Positions 42,801 through 57,712 of a stretch of DNA of 64,000 nucleotides are shown piece by piece (the stretch's first letter is position 1; every line of letters starts with the position of its first letter). Both the position numbers and the translations under genes were made by a program. Source of the DNA: Chaunax sp. Z400 (taxonomy: Eukaryota; Chordata; Actinopteri; Lophiiformes; Chaunacidae); NCBI GenBank assembly GCA_037577475.1, contig CM075202.1, positions 24,515,229 to 24,579,228 of the forward strand, given 5' to 3'. The notes under the pieces were generated by a model. That model did no database searches and had not been told where the DNA came from. It worked only from the letters and a program-made list of their open reading frames with translations.

Positions 42801-45800
42801 CATACTATTCATACTATTCATGCTATACATACTGTACATACTATTAATACTGTACATACTATTCATACTGTTCATACTATACATTCTATGCATACTATTC
42901 ATACTGTACATACTATACATACTGTACATACTGTACATACTATTCATACTGTACACACTGTACATACTATTCATACTAAACATACTGTATATACTACACA
43001 TACTATTCATACTGTAGATACTATACATATTATTCATACTGTACATACTATACATAGTATTCATACTGTACATACTATACATACTATACATACTGTACAT
43101 ACTATACATACTATACATACTGTACCTACTATACATACTATTTATACTATACATACTATTTATACTATACATACTATTTATACTATACATACTATTCATA
43201 CTATACATACTATTCATACTGTACATACTATACATACTATTCATACTATACATACTATACATACTATTCATACTATACATATAAATTCTATGCATACCAT
43301 GCATACCATACATACTATTCATACTATACATGCCATACATACTATTTATACTATACATACTATTCATACTGTACATACTATACATACTATTCATACTATA
43401 CATACTATTCATTCTATACATACTATTCATACTATACATACTATTCATTCTACACATACTACTACTATTCATACTATTCATACTGTACATACTATATATA
43501 CTATTCATACTGTACATACTCTTCATACTATACATACTATTTATACTATACATACTATTCATACTGTACATACTATACATACTATACATACTATTCATAC
43601 TATACATACATATACATACTATTTTTTACTAAACATACTATTTATACTATACATACTATTCATTCTATACATACTATTCATTCTATACATACTACTCATA
43701 CTATACATACTATACATACTATTATTTCTACACATACTACTACTATACATACTATTCATACTATACATATAAATTCTATACATACTATGTATACCATGCA
43801 TACCATACATACTATTCATACTATACATGCCATACATACTATTTATACTATACATACTATTCATACTATACATACTGTTCATTCTACACATACTACTACT
43901 ATTCATACTATACATACTATTCATACTATTCATACTGTACATACTATACATACTATTCATACTGTACATACTATACATACTATTCATACTATACATACTA
44001 TTCATACTATTCATACTGTACATACTATACATACTATTCATACTGTACATACTATACATACTATTCATACTGTACATACTATTTATACTATACATACTAT
44101 ACATACTATACATACTATTCATACTATTCATACTGTACATACTATACATACTATTCATACTATTCATACTGTACATACTATACATACTATTCATACTGTA
44201 CATACTATACATACTATTCATACTGTAGATACTATACATATTATTCATACTGTACATACTATACATAGTATTCATACTGTACATACTATTCCTACTATAC
44301 ATACTATACATACTATGCATACTATTCATACTGTACATACTATACATACTATTCATACTATACATACTATTCCTACTATACATACTATTCATACTGTACA
44401 TACTATACATACTATTCATACTATGCATACTATACATACTATTCATACTATGCATACTATTCATACTACACATACTAGTCATACTATTCATACTATACAT
44501 ACTGTACATACTATTCATACTATACATACTGTACTGCTATTTATACTATACATACTGTACATACTATTTATACTATACATACTACACATACTATTTATAC
44601 TATACTTACTATTTATACTATACATACTATTCATACTGTACATACTATTCATACTATTCATAATGTACATACTGTACATACTATTCATACTGTACATACT
44701 GTACATACTATTCATACTGTACATACTATACATACTACTCATACTATACATACTATTCGTACTATACATACTATACATACTATTCATACTATTCATACTG
44801 TACATACTGTACATACTATTCATACTATTCATAGTGTACATACTATACATACTATTCATACTGTACATACTATACATACTATTCATACTGTACATACTAT
44901 TCATACTGTACATACTGTACATACTATTCATGCTATACATACTGTACATACTATTAATACTATTCATACTGTTCATACTATTCATACTATACATACTGTA
45001 CATACTGTACATACTATTCATACTGTACATACTGTACATACTATTCATACTGTACATACTATTCATACTATTCATAATGTACATACTATTCATACTGTAC
45101 ATACTATACATACTGTACATACTATACATACTATTCATACTATACATACTATTCCTACTATACATACTATTCATACTGTACATACTATACATACTATTCA
45201 TACTATGCATACTATTCATACTACACATACTAGTCATACTGTACATACTACACATACTATTCATACTGTACATACTATACATACTATTCATACTATACAT
45301 ACTGTACATACTATTCATACTATACATACTGTACTGCTATTTATACTATACATACTGTACATACTATTTATACTATACATACTACACATACTATTTATAC
45401 TATACATACTATTTATACTATACATACTATTCATACTGTACATACTATTCATACTATTCATAATGTACATACTGTACATACTATTCATACTGTACATACT
45501 ATACATACTACTCATACTATACATACTATTCGTACTATACATACTATACATACTATTCATACTATTCATACTGTACATACTGTACATACTATTCATACTA
45601 TTCATAGTGTACATACTATACATACTATTCATACTGTACATACTATACATACTATTCATACTATACATACTATTCATACTATTCATACTGTACATACTAT
45701 ACATACTACTACTATTCATACTATACATACTATTCATACTATTCATACTGTACATACTATACATACTATTCATACTGTACATACTATACATACTATTCAT

Positions 45801-48800
45801 ACTGTACATACTATACATACTATTCATACTGTACATACTATACATACTATTCATACTGTACATACTATTTATACTATACATACTATACATACTATACATA
45901 CTATTCATACTATTCATACTGTACATACTATACATACTATTCATACTATTCATACTGTACATACTATACATACTATTCATACTGTACATACTATACATAC
46001 TATTCATACTGTAGATACTATACATATTATTCATACTGTACATACTATACATAGTATTCATACTGTACATACTATACATACTATTCATACTATACATACT
46101 ATTCCTACTATACATACTATTCATACTGTACATACTATACATACTATTCATACTATGCATACTATTCATACTATTCATACTATGCATACTATTCATACTA
46201 CACATACTAGTCATACTGTACATACTACACATATTATTCATACTGTACATACTATACATACTATTCATACTATACATACTGTACATACTATTCATACTAT
46301 ACATACTGTACATACTATTTATACTATACATACTGTACATACTATTTATACTATACATACTACACATACTATTTATACTATACATACTATTTATACTATA
46401 CATACTATTCATACTGTACATACTATTCATACTATTCATAATGTACATACTGTACATACTATTCATACTGTACATACTATACATACTACTCATACTATAC
46501 ATACTATTCGTACTATACATACTATACATACTATTCATACTATTCATACTGTACATACTGTACCTACTATTCATACTATTCATACTGTACATACTATACA
46601 TACTATTCATACCGTACATACTATACATACTATTCATACTGTACATACTATTCATACTGTACATACTATACATACTATTCATGCTATACATACTGTACAT
46701 ACTATTAATACTATTCATACTGTTCATACTATTCATACTATACATACTATACATACTGTACATACTGTACATACTATTCATACTGTACATACTGTACATA
46801 CTATTCATACTGTACATACTATTCATACTATTCATACTGTACATACTATTCATACTATTCATAATGTACATACTATTCATACTGTACATACTATACATAC
46901 TGTACATACTACACATACTATTTATACTATACATACTACACATACTATTTATACTATACATACTATTTATACTATACATACTATTCATACTGTACATACT
47001 ATTCATACTATTCATAATGTACATACTGTACATACTATTCATACTGTACATACTATACATACTACTCATACTATTCATAATGTACATACTGTACATACTA
47101 TAAATACTATTCATACTATTCATACTGTACATACTGTACATACTATTCATACTATTCATACTGTACATACTATACATACTATTCATACTGTACATACTAT
47201 ACATACTATTCATACTGTACATACTATTCATACTGTACATACTATACATACTATTCATGCTATACATACTGTACATACTATTAATAGTATTCATACTGTT
47301 CATACTATTCATACTATACATACTATACATACTGTACATACTTGTACATACTATTCATACTGTACATACTGTACATACTATTCATACTGTACATACTATT
47401 CATACTATTCATACTGTACATACTATTCATACTATTCATAATGTACATACTATTCATACTGTACATACTATACATACTGAACATACTATTCATACTGTAC
47501 ATACTATACATAGTATTCATACTGTACATACTATTCCTACTATACATACTATACATACTATGCATTCTATTCATACTATTCATACTATACATACTATTCA
47601 TACTGTACATACTATACATACTATTCATACTATACATACTATTCATACTGTACATACTATACATACTATTCATACTATGCATACTATTCATACTACGCAT
47701 ACTAGTCATACTGTACATACTACTCATACTATACATACTGTACATACTATTCATACTATACATACTGTACATACTATTCATACTATACATACTGTACATA
47801 CTATTCATACTATACATACTGTACATACTATTTATACTATACATACTGTACATACTATTTATACTATACATACTACACATACTATTTATACTATACATAC
47901 TATTTATACTATACATACTATTCATACTGTACATACTATTCATACTATTCATAATGTACATACTGTACATACTATTCATACTGTACATACTATACATACT
48001 ACTCATACTATACATACTATTCGTACTATACATACTATACATACTATTCATACTATTCATACTGTACATACTGTACATACTATTCATACTATTCATACTG
48101 TACATACTATACATACTATTCATACTGTACATACTATACATACTATTCATACTGTACATACTATTCATACTATTCATGCTATACATACTGTACATACTAT
48201 TAATACTGTACATACTATTCATACTATTAATACTGTTCATACTATACATACTATGCATACTATTCATACTGTACATACTATACATACTGTACATACTGTA
48301 CATACTATTCATACTGTACATACTGTACATACTATTCATACTGTACATACTATTCATACTATTCATACTATACATACTATTCATATTGTACATACTATAC
48401 ATACTATTCATACTAAACATACTGTATATACTACACATACTATTCATACTGTAGATACTATACATAGTATTCATACTGTACATACTATACATACTATACA
48501 TACTGTACATACTATACATACTATACATACTGTACATACTATACATACTATACATACTGTACCTACTATACATACTATTTATACTATACATACTATTTAT
48601 ACTATACATACTATTTATACTATACATACTATTCATACTATACATACTATTCATACTGTACATACTATACATACTATTCATACTATACATACTATACATA
48701 CTATTCATACTATACATATAAATTCTATGCATACCATGCATACCATACATACTATTCATACTATACATGCCATACATACTATTTATACTATACATACTAT

Positions 48801-49629
48801 TCATACTGTACATACTATACATACTATTCATACTATACATACTATTCATTCTATACATACTATTCATACTATACATACTATTCATTCTACACATACTACT
48901 ACTATTCATACTATTCATACTGTACATACTATATATACTATTCATACTGTACATACTCTTCATACTATACATACTATTTATACTATACATACTATTCATA
49001 CTGTACATACTATACATACTATACATACTATTCATACTATACATACATATACATACTATTTTTTACTAAACATACTATTTATACTATACATACTATTCAT
49101 TCTATACATACTATTCATTCTATACATACTACTCATACTATACATACTATACATACTATTATTTCTACACATACTACTACTATACATACTATTCATACTA
49201 TACATATAAATTCTATACATACTATGTATACCATGCATACCATACATACTATTCATACTATACATGCCATACATACTATTTATACTATACATACTATTCA
49301 TACTATACATACTGTTCATTCTACACATACTACTACTATTCATACTATACATACTATTCATACTATTCATACTGTACATACTATACATCCTATTCATACT
49401 GTACATACTATACATACTATTCATACTATACATACTATTCATACTATTCATACTGTACATACTATACATACTATTCATACTGTACATACTATACATACTA
49501 TTCATACTGTACATACTATACATACTATTCATACTGTACATACTATACATACTATTCATACTATTCATACTGTACATACTATACATACTATTCATACTGT
49601 ACATACTATTTATACTATACATACTATAC

Positions 49630-50540
49630 ATACTATACATTCTATACATACTATTCATACTGTACATACTGTACATACTGTACATACTGTACATACTATT
49701 CATACTGTACATACTGTACATACTGTTCATACCGTACATACTATACATACTATTCATACTATTCATACTATTCATACTGTACATACTATACATACTATAC
49801 ATACTATTCATACTATTCATACTGTACATACTATACATACTATTCATACTGTACATACTATACATACTATTCATACTGTACATACTATTCATACTATTCA
49901 TACTGTACATACTATTCATACTGTACATACTATACATACTATTCATGCTATACATACTGTACATACTATACATACTATTCATACTGTTCATACTGTACAT
50001 ACTGTACATACTGTACATACTATTCATACTGTACATACTATACATACTATTCATACTGTACATACTATACATACTATTCATACTGTACATACTATACATA
50101 CTATTCATACTGTACATACTATACATACTATTCATACTGTACATACTATACATACTATTCATACTGTACATACTATACATACTATTCATACTATTCATAC
50201 TGTACATACTATACATACTATTCATACTGTACATACTATTTATACTATACATACTATACATACTATACATTCTATACATACTATTCATACTGTACATACT
50301 GTACATACTGTACATACTGTACATACTATTCATACTGTACATACTGTACATACTGTTCATACCGTACATACTATACATACTATTCATACTATTCATACTA
50401 TTCATACTGTACATACTATACATACTATACATACTATTCATACTATTCATACTGTACATACTATACATACTATTCATACTGTACATACTATACATACTAT
50501 TCATACTGTACATACTATTCATACTATTCATACTGTACAT
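49630..50540. repeat. 630-bp internal duplication near the array's 3' end
   Basis: The unusual combination of tatacattctatac, four consecutive CATACTGTA monomers and gttcataccgtacata occurs at 49634-49740 and again at 50264-50370. The shift is 630 bp, exactly 70 monomers, so frame and monomer phase are kept. Confidence 0.75.
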
Positions 50541-50716
50541 ACTATTCATACTATTCATACTGTACATACTATTCATACTATTCATACTGTACATACTATT
50601 CATACTGTACATACTATACATACTATTCATACTATACATACTATTCATACTAAACATACTGTAGATACTATACATATTATTCATACTGTACATACTATAC
50701 ATATTATTCATACTGT

Positions 50717-50885
50717 ACACAGCATGTCCGTCGACCAGTAAGACCCTCTCCCCTTGTTGGCAAAGAGGAGAGCAGAAAGATTCAAAAGGAAGGAGCAAAG
50801 ACTTGCGCAGAAAATGAAGAGAAAGGAAAAGAGAAAACAGGACAGAAGGAAGAGACAGGAAAGAGAAGCAGAGGGGGGGAAGTGA
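50717..50885 (+). pseudogene. Chimeric remnant: exon 2/intron 2 piece fused to a Lys/Arg-rich C-terminal exon
   Basis: Positions 50717-50759 match 14931-14973 (end of exon 2, its GTAAGA donor and the first intron bases) with one mismatch, but with the satellite on their left. From 50760 an unrelated segment stays open for 41 codons to TGA at 50883-50885. It starts AKRRAERFKRKEQRLAQK and continues with dense Lys/Arg/Glu. It looks like the genuine basic C-terminal exon of the neighbouring gene, because it has a clean stop and a UTR-like continuation. This is inference; no acceptor site remains directly before it. Confidence 0.55.
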
Positions 50886-50984
50886 TGGATTTGTTTATTT
50901 TTAGAACATAATTGTGTGCAGTGTGTTTATCTTATCTTTTTTGTTTGTGTGTGTCTTTTCTTTGTATGTGTATATTTGCTTTGC

Positions 50985-51408
50985 CTTTATATAATTTGTG
51001 TTTTGCAGTGTGTTTTTATAATTTGTGTGTGTTTTGCAGTATGTTTTTATAATTTGTGTGTGTTTTGCAGTGTGTTTTTATAATTTGTGTGTGTTTTGCG
51101 GTGTGTTTTTATAATTTGTGTGTGTTTTGCGGTGTGTTTTTATAATTTGTGTGTGTTTTGCGGTGTGTTTTTATAATTTGTGTGTGTTTTGCGGTGTGTT
51201 TTTATAATTTGTGTGTGTTTTGCGGTGTGTTTTTATAATTTGTGTGTGTTTTGCGGTGTGTTTTTATAATTTGTGTGTGTTTTGCGGTGTGTTTTTATAA
51301 TTTGTGTGTGTTTTGCGGTGTGTTTTTATAATTTGTGTGTGTTTTGCGGTGTGTTTTTATAATTTGTGTGTGTTTTGCGGTGTGTTTTTATAATTTGTGT
51401 GTGTTTTG
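50985..51408. repeat. 31-bp minisatellite, about 13 copies
   Basis: The unit, tttttataatttgtgtgtg followed by ttttgcggtgtg, repeats every 31 bp (tata words at 51017, 51048, 51079 and onward). The first copies have gcagtg and later ones gcggtg, which suggests expansion from the right-hand variant. It ends at ttttggt, directly against the start of the second gene copy at 51,411. Confidence 0.92.
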
Positions 51409-51410
51409 GT

Positions 51411-54400
51411 CTGTCATGGTGGCAGTGAAGGAGCGGCGGATGCGGGAGGGAGCAGAGTCGGTGAGGGGCATGGATAAGTGTTGCGTAGGTTTTGGGGTGC
51501 ACGCCAGCAGGACCTATGCTTCACTGTACGAAGCAACTGACCGGGAGAGCAGGACGTGAGTATTGAGAAGTCATCATTTTTCAATTGTAAAAATTCACAG
51601 GTCAACTATGGAGAAAACACTCATTCGGTTTGCCCTGTTTGTCCATAGGTACGTGCAGTGGGTGACGCGCCAGAAGCCACAGGCCGGGTCGCGGCTGAAG
51701 CAGCTGCAGGTGTACTTGGTCGGTCGCACCAACCAGGATGCAGCGGCCAGAGTTCCAGCGGCTACTCCGCCTGCCCGCCAGGACACAGCACGTCCGTCGA
51801 CCAGTAAGACCCTCTCCCCTTGTTGTGTAGGCGTCTCACGAGTCCTGTTAAAAGTGCAAATGTCATACAGTCCTACATTCACTTCTTGTGCAGGCGCTGC
51901 ATCCGGTGACCTGACGGACGACGTCCTCGTCGCCGCTGCTGTGGAGGTCGACTCTCAGCGTGAGTGCATTTTGGTTTTTTGTACGCCATGTCCTGTCAGT
52001 CGTTCAACTGGCTGGCTGGCTGACTGACTGACTGACTGACTGACTGGCTGAAATTTGCAGTTGCCAGGGATGCCGCAGCACCTCTCGCCCGCCCAGGACC
52101 TTCAGGACCCCCTCCCCCCAAACAGCTCGCGCAGCCCACCTCCACCGGTGCAGAGGTGAGATATAATTTTCTAGTAATAAGCAAAATGATATTAGTACTT
52201 AAAATAGTACTGACGGATGCGATGTGAACGTTGCAGCTGCTGCCCAAGAAGTGGAGGAAGGCGCTGCCGGTGGAGCAGCAGGACTGGCTGGGCCGAGCTC
52301 TCTTCACCAGAGGTGTGGGAGGACATCCCGTCCTCGTCAGTGACCTCCATCTCTGGTGGTCCCCCCCAGGAGACCGGCCCCTGTACGCGCAGCCCCCTGC
52401 CTCGTGCCATCCCTTTTTTCACACACGCTTCTTCCTGTGGGCGCCCTACAGGATGTGGGCGTGCAGGTTTGTGTGCAAGGGATGTGGCCACAAACTCACA
52501 GGGGCTGGTCTGTACAAGACGGTGCGGAGGGTCCTGGACATGACAGGCTGGTACTTCATGGGCACGGAGTACCTGGAATGCCTGTCATGTAAGCGCAAGG
52601 TTGCTGCCTGGTCCCAGGATATCATGGACCAGCTGGACCTGGGGCACCAGATGCAGTTTCCTGCCATCCTGACCTACAAGTAAGCAGAAATAAGAAGGCT
52701 TGTGTATTTATTTATTCATTCAATTATTTACTGCAGCATAGCACACGATTGACCTCTTCACCACACACTCGGGTTGTCCTGCGACAAGGCGGTGGTGGGG
52801 CATTTGAGGGAGCGCACTTTGGGCAAAAGTGCGGCTTGCCTCAGAAAAACCTTGAGGGACCAGCACAGCTCAGAGTGGGCGGGGCGCGTCATCCGCTACC
52901 TCTCTGTGTTGGAGTTGCTCGGCGTCACGGAACAGCAGGACCTGCAGCAGCTGCCAAAGATGCCACCAGTGCCCTCTGCGTCCTGGCTGCTCTCCGTGTA
53001 CGTGCGGGACGCCCTCGCCCGCCTGCCGGAGACCAAGGCCAGGCTTACCTCGGTGTTTGGCAGCATTTTGAAGCTGGACTCCACCAAGAAGGTGAGCTGT
53101 GATTAGGAAGATGCACGCATTTCTATGGATTGTGCTCTCAGTGTGTCCGACAATGTTTACTATTTGAAAGTATAATCGGTGTGTGACGTGACAATGTTCT
53201 TCACTGTGTCTCATGCAGATGACCAAGAAACTGGCCGGTAAGGCCGCTGGGACAGCAGGATGGGTGACCAACGTGGGCAACGAGTACGGGCAGGTGCTCA
53301 TCTCCGTCCTCACCGCCTGCGAGGGGGATGGACTGGTAGCCATGGCGCAGGGGCTCATGCGGCGCTACAGGGAGGCCAGGGTGGCACCCCCTCAGGTGCT
53401 CTACGTGGACCGGGACTGCTGCACTCGCAACCACCAGCCCAAGGTACCGTGGCGTCTCTCACACACAGACACACTGCTGACTGCAGCTGCCATTTAAAAC
53501 GACTGACCGATTGATGATTCGTTGTTAGGTCGGGCTGATGTTTGGTGAGTGGGACCAGCTGATGGTCCGCCTGGATGTGTGGCACCTCTTGCGACGCTTC
53601 GCGAGGGGCGTCACCACCGACGCCAACCTGCTGTACGGCCCCTTCATGTCCCGCCTGTCCACTGCCATCTTTGAGTGGGACGGGGAGGATGTGGAGCGGC
53701 TGAAGAGGGCAAAGCAGTCCCAGATGGGGACGGGTGCCATCGTCCACCTGACCATTCCTGAGATGGCTCCTCACTGCCGGCGGCGGATCAGGGCGCAGCC
53801 AGAAGCCGACCGTCTGATCCAGGAGGTGCTGGATCACTTCTGGAATGCTGTGGACACCATGGGGGTCCCGCTGATTGACCGCGCCAGGATGGGGGAGATC
53901 TGGATGACCCAGCGTCGCCACCTCCACTGCATCCAGGACCCAGAGGGAGTGCAGCTCTACACGAAGACGGGGGAGGTGACCAGGGGAGGGGTCAAGCTAC
54001 ATGTATTCATACTATACATACTGTACATACTGTTCATTCTACACATACGACTACTATTCATACTATACATACTATTCATACTGTACATACTATTTATACT
54101 ATACATACTATACATACTATACATACTATTCATACTATTCATACTGTACATACTATACATACTATTCATACTATTCATACTGTACATACTATACATACTA
54201 TTCATACTGTACATACTATACATACTATACATAATATTCATACTATACATACTATTCATACTGTACATACTATACATACTATTCATATTGTACATACTAT
54301 TCATACTGTACATACTATACATACTATTCATATTGTACATACTGTACATACTATACATACTATTCATACTATACATACTATTCATACTATACATACTATT

Positions 54401-54443
54401 CATACTATACATACTATTTTTACTATACATACTATACATATAA
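51411..54443 (+). pseudogene. Second, 5'-truncated copy of the DUF6729-like gene, also fused to satellite
   Basis: The copy starts inside coding exon 1 (equivalent of 14559), so promoter, start codon and the first 135 or so residues are absent. Exons correspond to 51413-51555, 51649-51803, 51894-51959, 52061-52155, 52237-52679, 52773-53091, 53219-53443 and 53529 onward, all with intact splice sites. No stop or frameshift was found. Differences from copy 1 include Gln-to-Arg changes in exons 1 and 2, Ala-to-Val in exon 5, Asn-to-Lys in exon 6, LDRDCCTP to VDRDCCTR in exon 7, and Ala-His to Ala-Asn and Arg-to-Met in exon 8. The zinc-ribbon cysteines and acidic residues are kept. Exon 8 enters satellite at the same base (about 53,999) and reads on to a stop at 54,443. 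It could be expressed only from an outside promoter. Confidence 0.85.
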
Positions 54444-57400
54444 ATTCTATACATACTATGCATACCATGCATACCATACATACTATTCATACTATACATA
54501 CTATTCATACTATACATACTGTACATACTATTCATACTATATATACTGTACATACTATTTATACTATACATACTATACATACTATTTATACTATACATAC
54601 TATTTATACTATACATACTATTCATACTGTACATACTATTCATACTATTCATAATGTACATACTATACATACTATTCATACTGTACATACTATACATACT
54701 GTACATACTATTCATACTGTACATACTATACATAGTATTCATACTGTACATACTATTCCTACTATACATACTATACATACTATGCGTACTATTCATACTG
54801 TACATACTATACATACTATTCATACTATACATACTATTCCTACTATACATACTATTCATACTATTATTTCTACACATACTACTACTATACATACTATTCA
54901 TACTATACATGCCATACATACTATTTATACTATACATACTATTCATACTATACATACTGTTCATTCTACACATACTACTACTATTCATACTATACATACT
55001 ATTCATACTATTCATACTGTACATACTATTTATACTAAACATACTGTTTATTCTATACATACTATTCATACTGTACATACTATACATACTATTCATACTA
55101 TTCATACTATACATACTATTCAAACTGTACATACTATACATACTATTCATACTATACATACTATTCATACTAAACATACTGTTTATACTATACATACTAT
55201 ACATACTCTACATACTATACATACTATTTATACTATACATACTATTCATACTGTACATACTATACATACTATACATACTATTCATACTTTACATACATAT
55301 ACATAATATTTTTTACTAAACATACTATTTATACTATACATACTATTCATTCTATACATACTATTCATACTATACATACTATACATACTATTATTTCCAC
55401 ACATACTACTACTATACATACTATTCATACTATACATACTATTTTTTACTTTACATACTATACATACTATTCATACTATACATATAAATTCTATACATAC
55501 TATGCATACCATGCATACCATATATACTATTCATACTATACATGCCATACATACCATTTATACTATTCATACTGTACATACTATACATACTATTCATACT
55601 GTACATACTAATCATACTGTACATACTATTCATACTATAAAATACTATTCATACTGTACATACTATTCATACTATACATACTATTCATACTATACATACT
55701 ATTCATTCTATACATACTACTACTATTCATACTATACATACTATTCATACTATACATATTATACATACTATTCATTCTACACATACTACTACTATACATA
55801 CTATTCATACTATACATACTATTCATACTATACATACATACATACATACTATACATACATACTATACATATAAATTCTATACATACTATGCATACCATGC
55901 ATACCATACATACTATTCATACTATACATACTATACATACTATTCATTCTACACATACTACTACTATACATACTATTCATACTATACATACTATTCATAC
56001 TATACATACTATTCATACTATACATATGAATTCTATACATACTATGCATACCATGCATACCATACATACTATTCATACTATACATGCCATACATACTATT
56101 CATACTATACATACTTTACATAATGTACATACAATACATACCATACATGCTGTACATACTATTCATACTGTACATACTATACATACTATTCATACTATAC
56201 ATACTGTTCATTCTATACATACTATTCATACTATTCATACTATACATACTACACATACTACTACTATACATACTATTCATAGTATACATACTATTTTTAC
56301 TATACATACTATACATACTATTCATACTGTACATACTATTCATACTATACATACTATACATACTATTCATACTATACATACTGTTCATTCTATACATACT
56401 ATTCATACTATACATACTACACATACTACTACTATACATACTATTCATACTATACATACTATTTTTACTATACATACTATACATACTATTCATACTGTAC
56501 ATACTATTCATACTATACATACTATACATACTATTCATACTGTACATACTATTCCTACTATACATACTATACGTACTATGCATACTATTCATACTGTACA
56601 TACTATACATACTATTCATACTATACATACTATTCCTACTATACATACTATTCATACTACACATACTAGTCATACTGTACATACTATACATACTATTTAT
56701 ACTATACATACTATACATACTATTTATGCTATACATACTATTTATACTATACATACTATTCATACTGTACATACTATTCATACTATTCATAATGTACATA
56801 CTATACATACTATTCATACTGTACATACTATACATACTACTCATACTATTCATACTGTACATACTATTCATACTATTCATAATGTACATACTATACATAC
56901 TATTCATACTGTACATACTATACATACTACTCATACTATACATACTATTCGTACTATACATACTATACATACTATTCATACTATTCATACTGTACATACT
57001 ATACATACTATTCATACTGTACATACTATACATACTATTCATACTGTACATACTATACATACTATTCATACTGTACATACTATTCATACTGTACATACTA
57101 TTCATGCTATACATACTATTCATACTGTACATACTATACATACTATTCATACTGTACATACTATTCATACTATTCATACTATACATACTGTACATACTAT
57201 ACATACTATTTATACTATACATACTATTCATACTGTACATACTATACATACTACTCATAATATACATACTATTCGTACTATACATACTATTCATACTATA
57301 CATACTCTTCATACTGTACATACTATACATACTATTCATACTGTACATACTATTCATACTGTACATACTATACATACTATTCATACTGTACATACTATTC

Positions 57401-57712
57401 ATACTGTACATACTATACATACTATTCATACTATACATACTATTCATACTGTACATACTGTACATACTATTCATACTGTACATACTATTCATACTATTCA
57501 TACTATACATACTATTCATACTGTACATACTATACATACTATACATACTATTCATACTATACATACTATTCATACTAAACATACTGTATATACTACACAT
57601 ACTATTCATAATGTAGATACTATACATATTATTCATACTGTACATACTATAGATATTATTCATACTGTACATACTATACATACTATACATACTGTACATA
57701 CTATACATACTA
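54003..57712. repeat. Second block of the 9-bp satellite, 3.7 kb
   Basis: It uses the same three monomers as the first array, about 400 copies, with marker words ctatgcataccatgcatacc near 54,456, 55,499, 55,886 and 56,038. The first 34 or so bases after the gene junction equal those of block 1; then the order of monomers differs. A dinucleotide-like catacatacatac stretch lies at 55,833-55,860. Reading frames through it are satellite artefacts. Confidence 0.97.

Larger units (their letters stand above)
17149..50716. repeat. 9-bp satellite array (CATACTATA family), 33.6 kb
   Basis: The array is built from three main 9-bp monomers, CATACTATA, CATACTGTA and CATACTATT, in mixed order, roughly 3700 copies. 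Rarer variants include catactgtt, catactaca, catactatg and catactcat. Plus-strand frames read His-Thr-Ile/Val, Ile-Leu-Tyr and Tyr-Tyr-Thr; minus-strand frames read Tyr-Ser-Met/Asn-Ser-Met and Ile-Val-Cys. The sixth frame has TAG in every unit. The very long ORFs (2218 codons at 29211-35867 plus; 2219 codons at 35702-29043 minus) are a consequence of a stop-free unit of nine bases. There is no start context, codon bias or domain, so none is annotated as coding. The array begins inside exon 8 of the DUF6729-like gene and ends at a fragment of the same gene. Confidence 0.98.
14559..51410. repeat. Large tandem duplication, unit about 36.85 kb
   Basis: Sequence from 14559 (within coding exon 1) to about 17,180 recurs from 51,411 to about 54,035. 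The shift is 36,852 bp, and 36,854 bp after a 2-bp insertion near 53,140. Introns are included and identity is about 99% by eye. The unit comprises the 3' part of the gene, the satellite array, the 50.7-kb chimera and a 31-bp minisatellite. The first copy keeps the promoter and the start of exon 1; the second lacks both. Confidence 0.9.

Noticed and set aside
17149..50716. CRISPR array or telomere-type repeat
   Set aside because: No spacers between conserved repeats, unit of 9 bp, vertebrate gene context, and the word is not TTAGGG-like.
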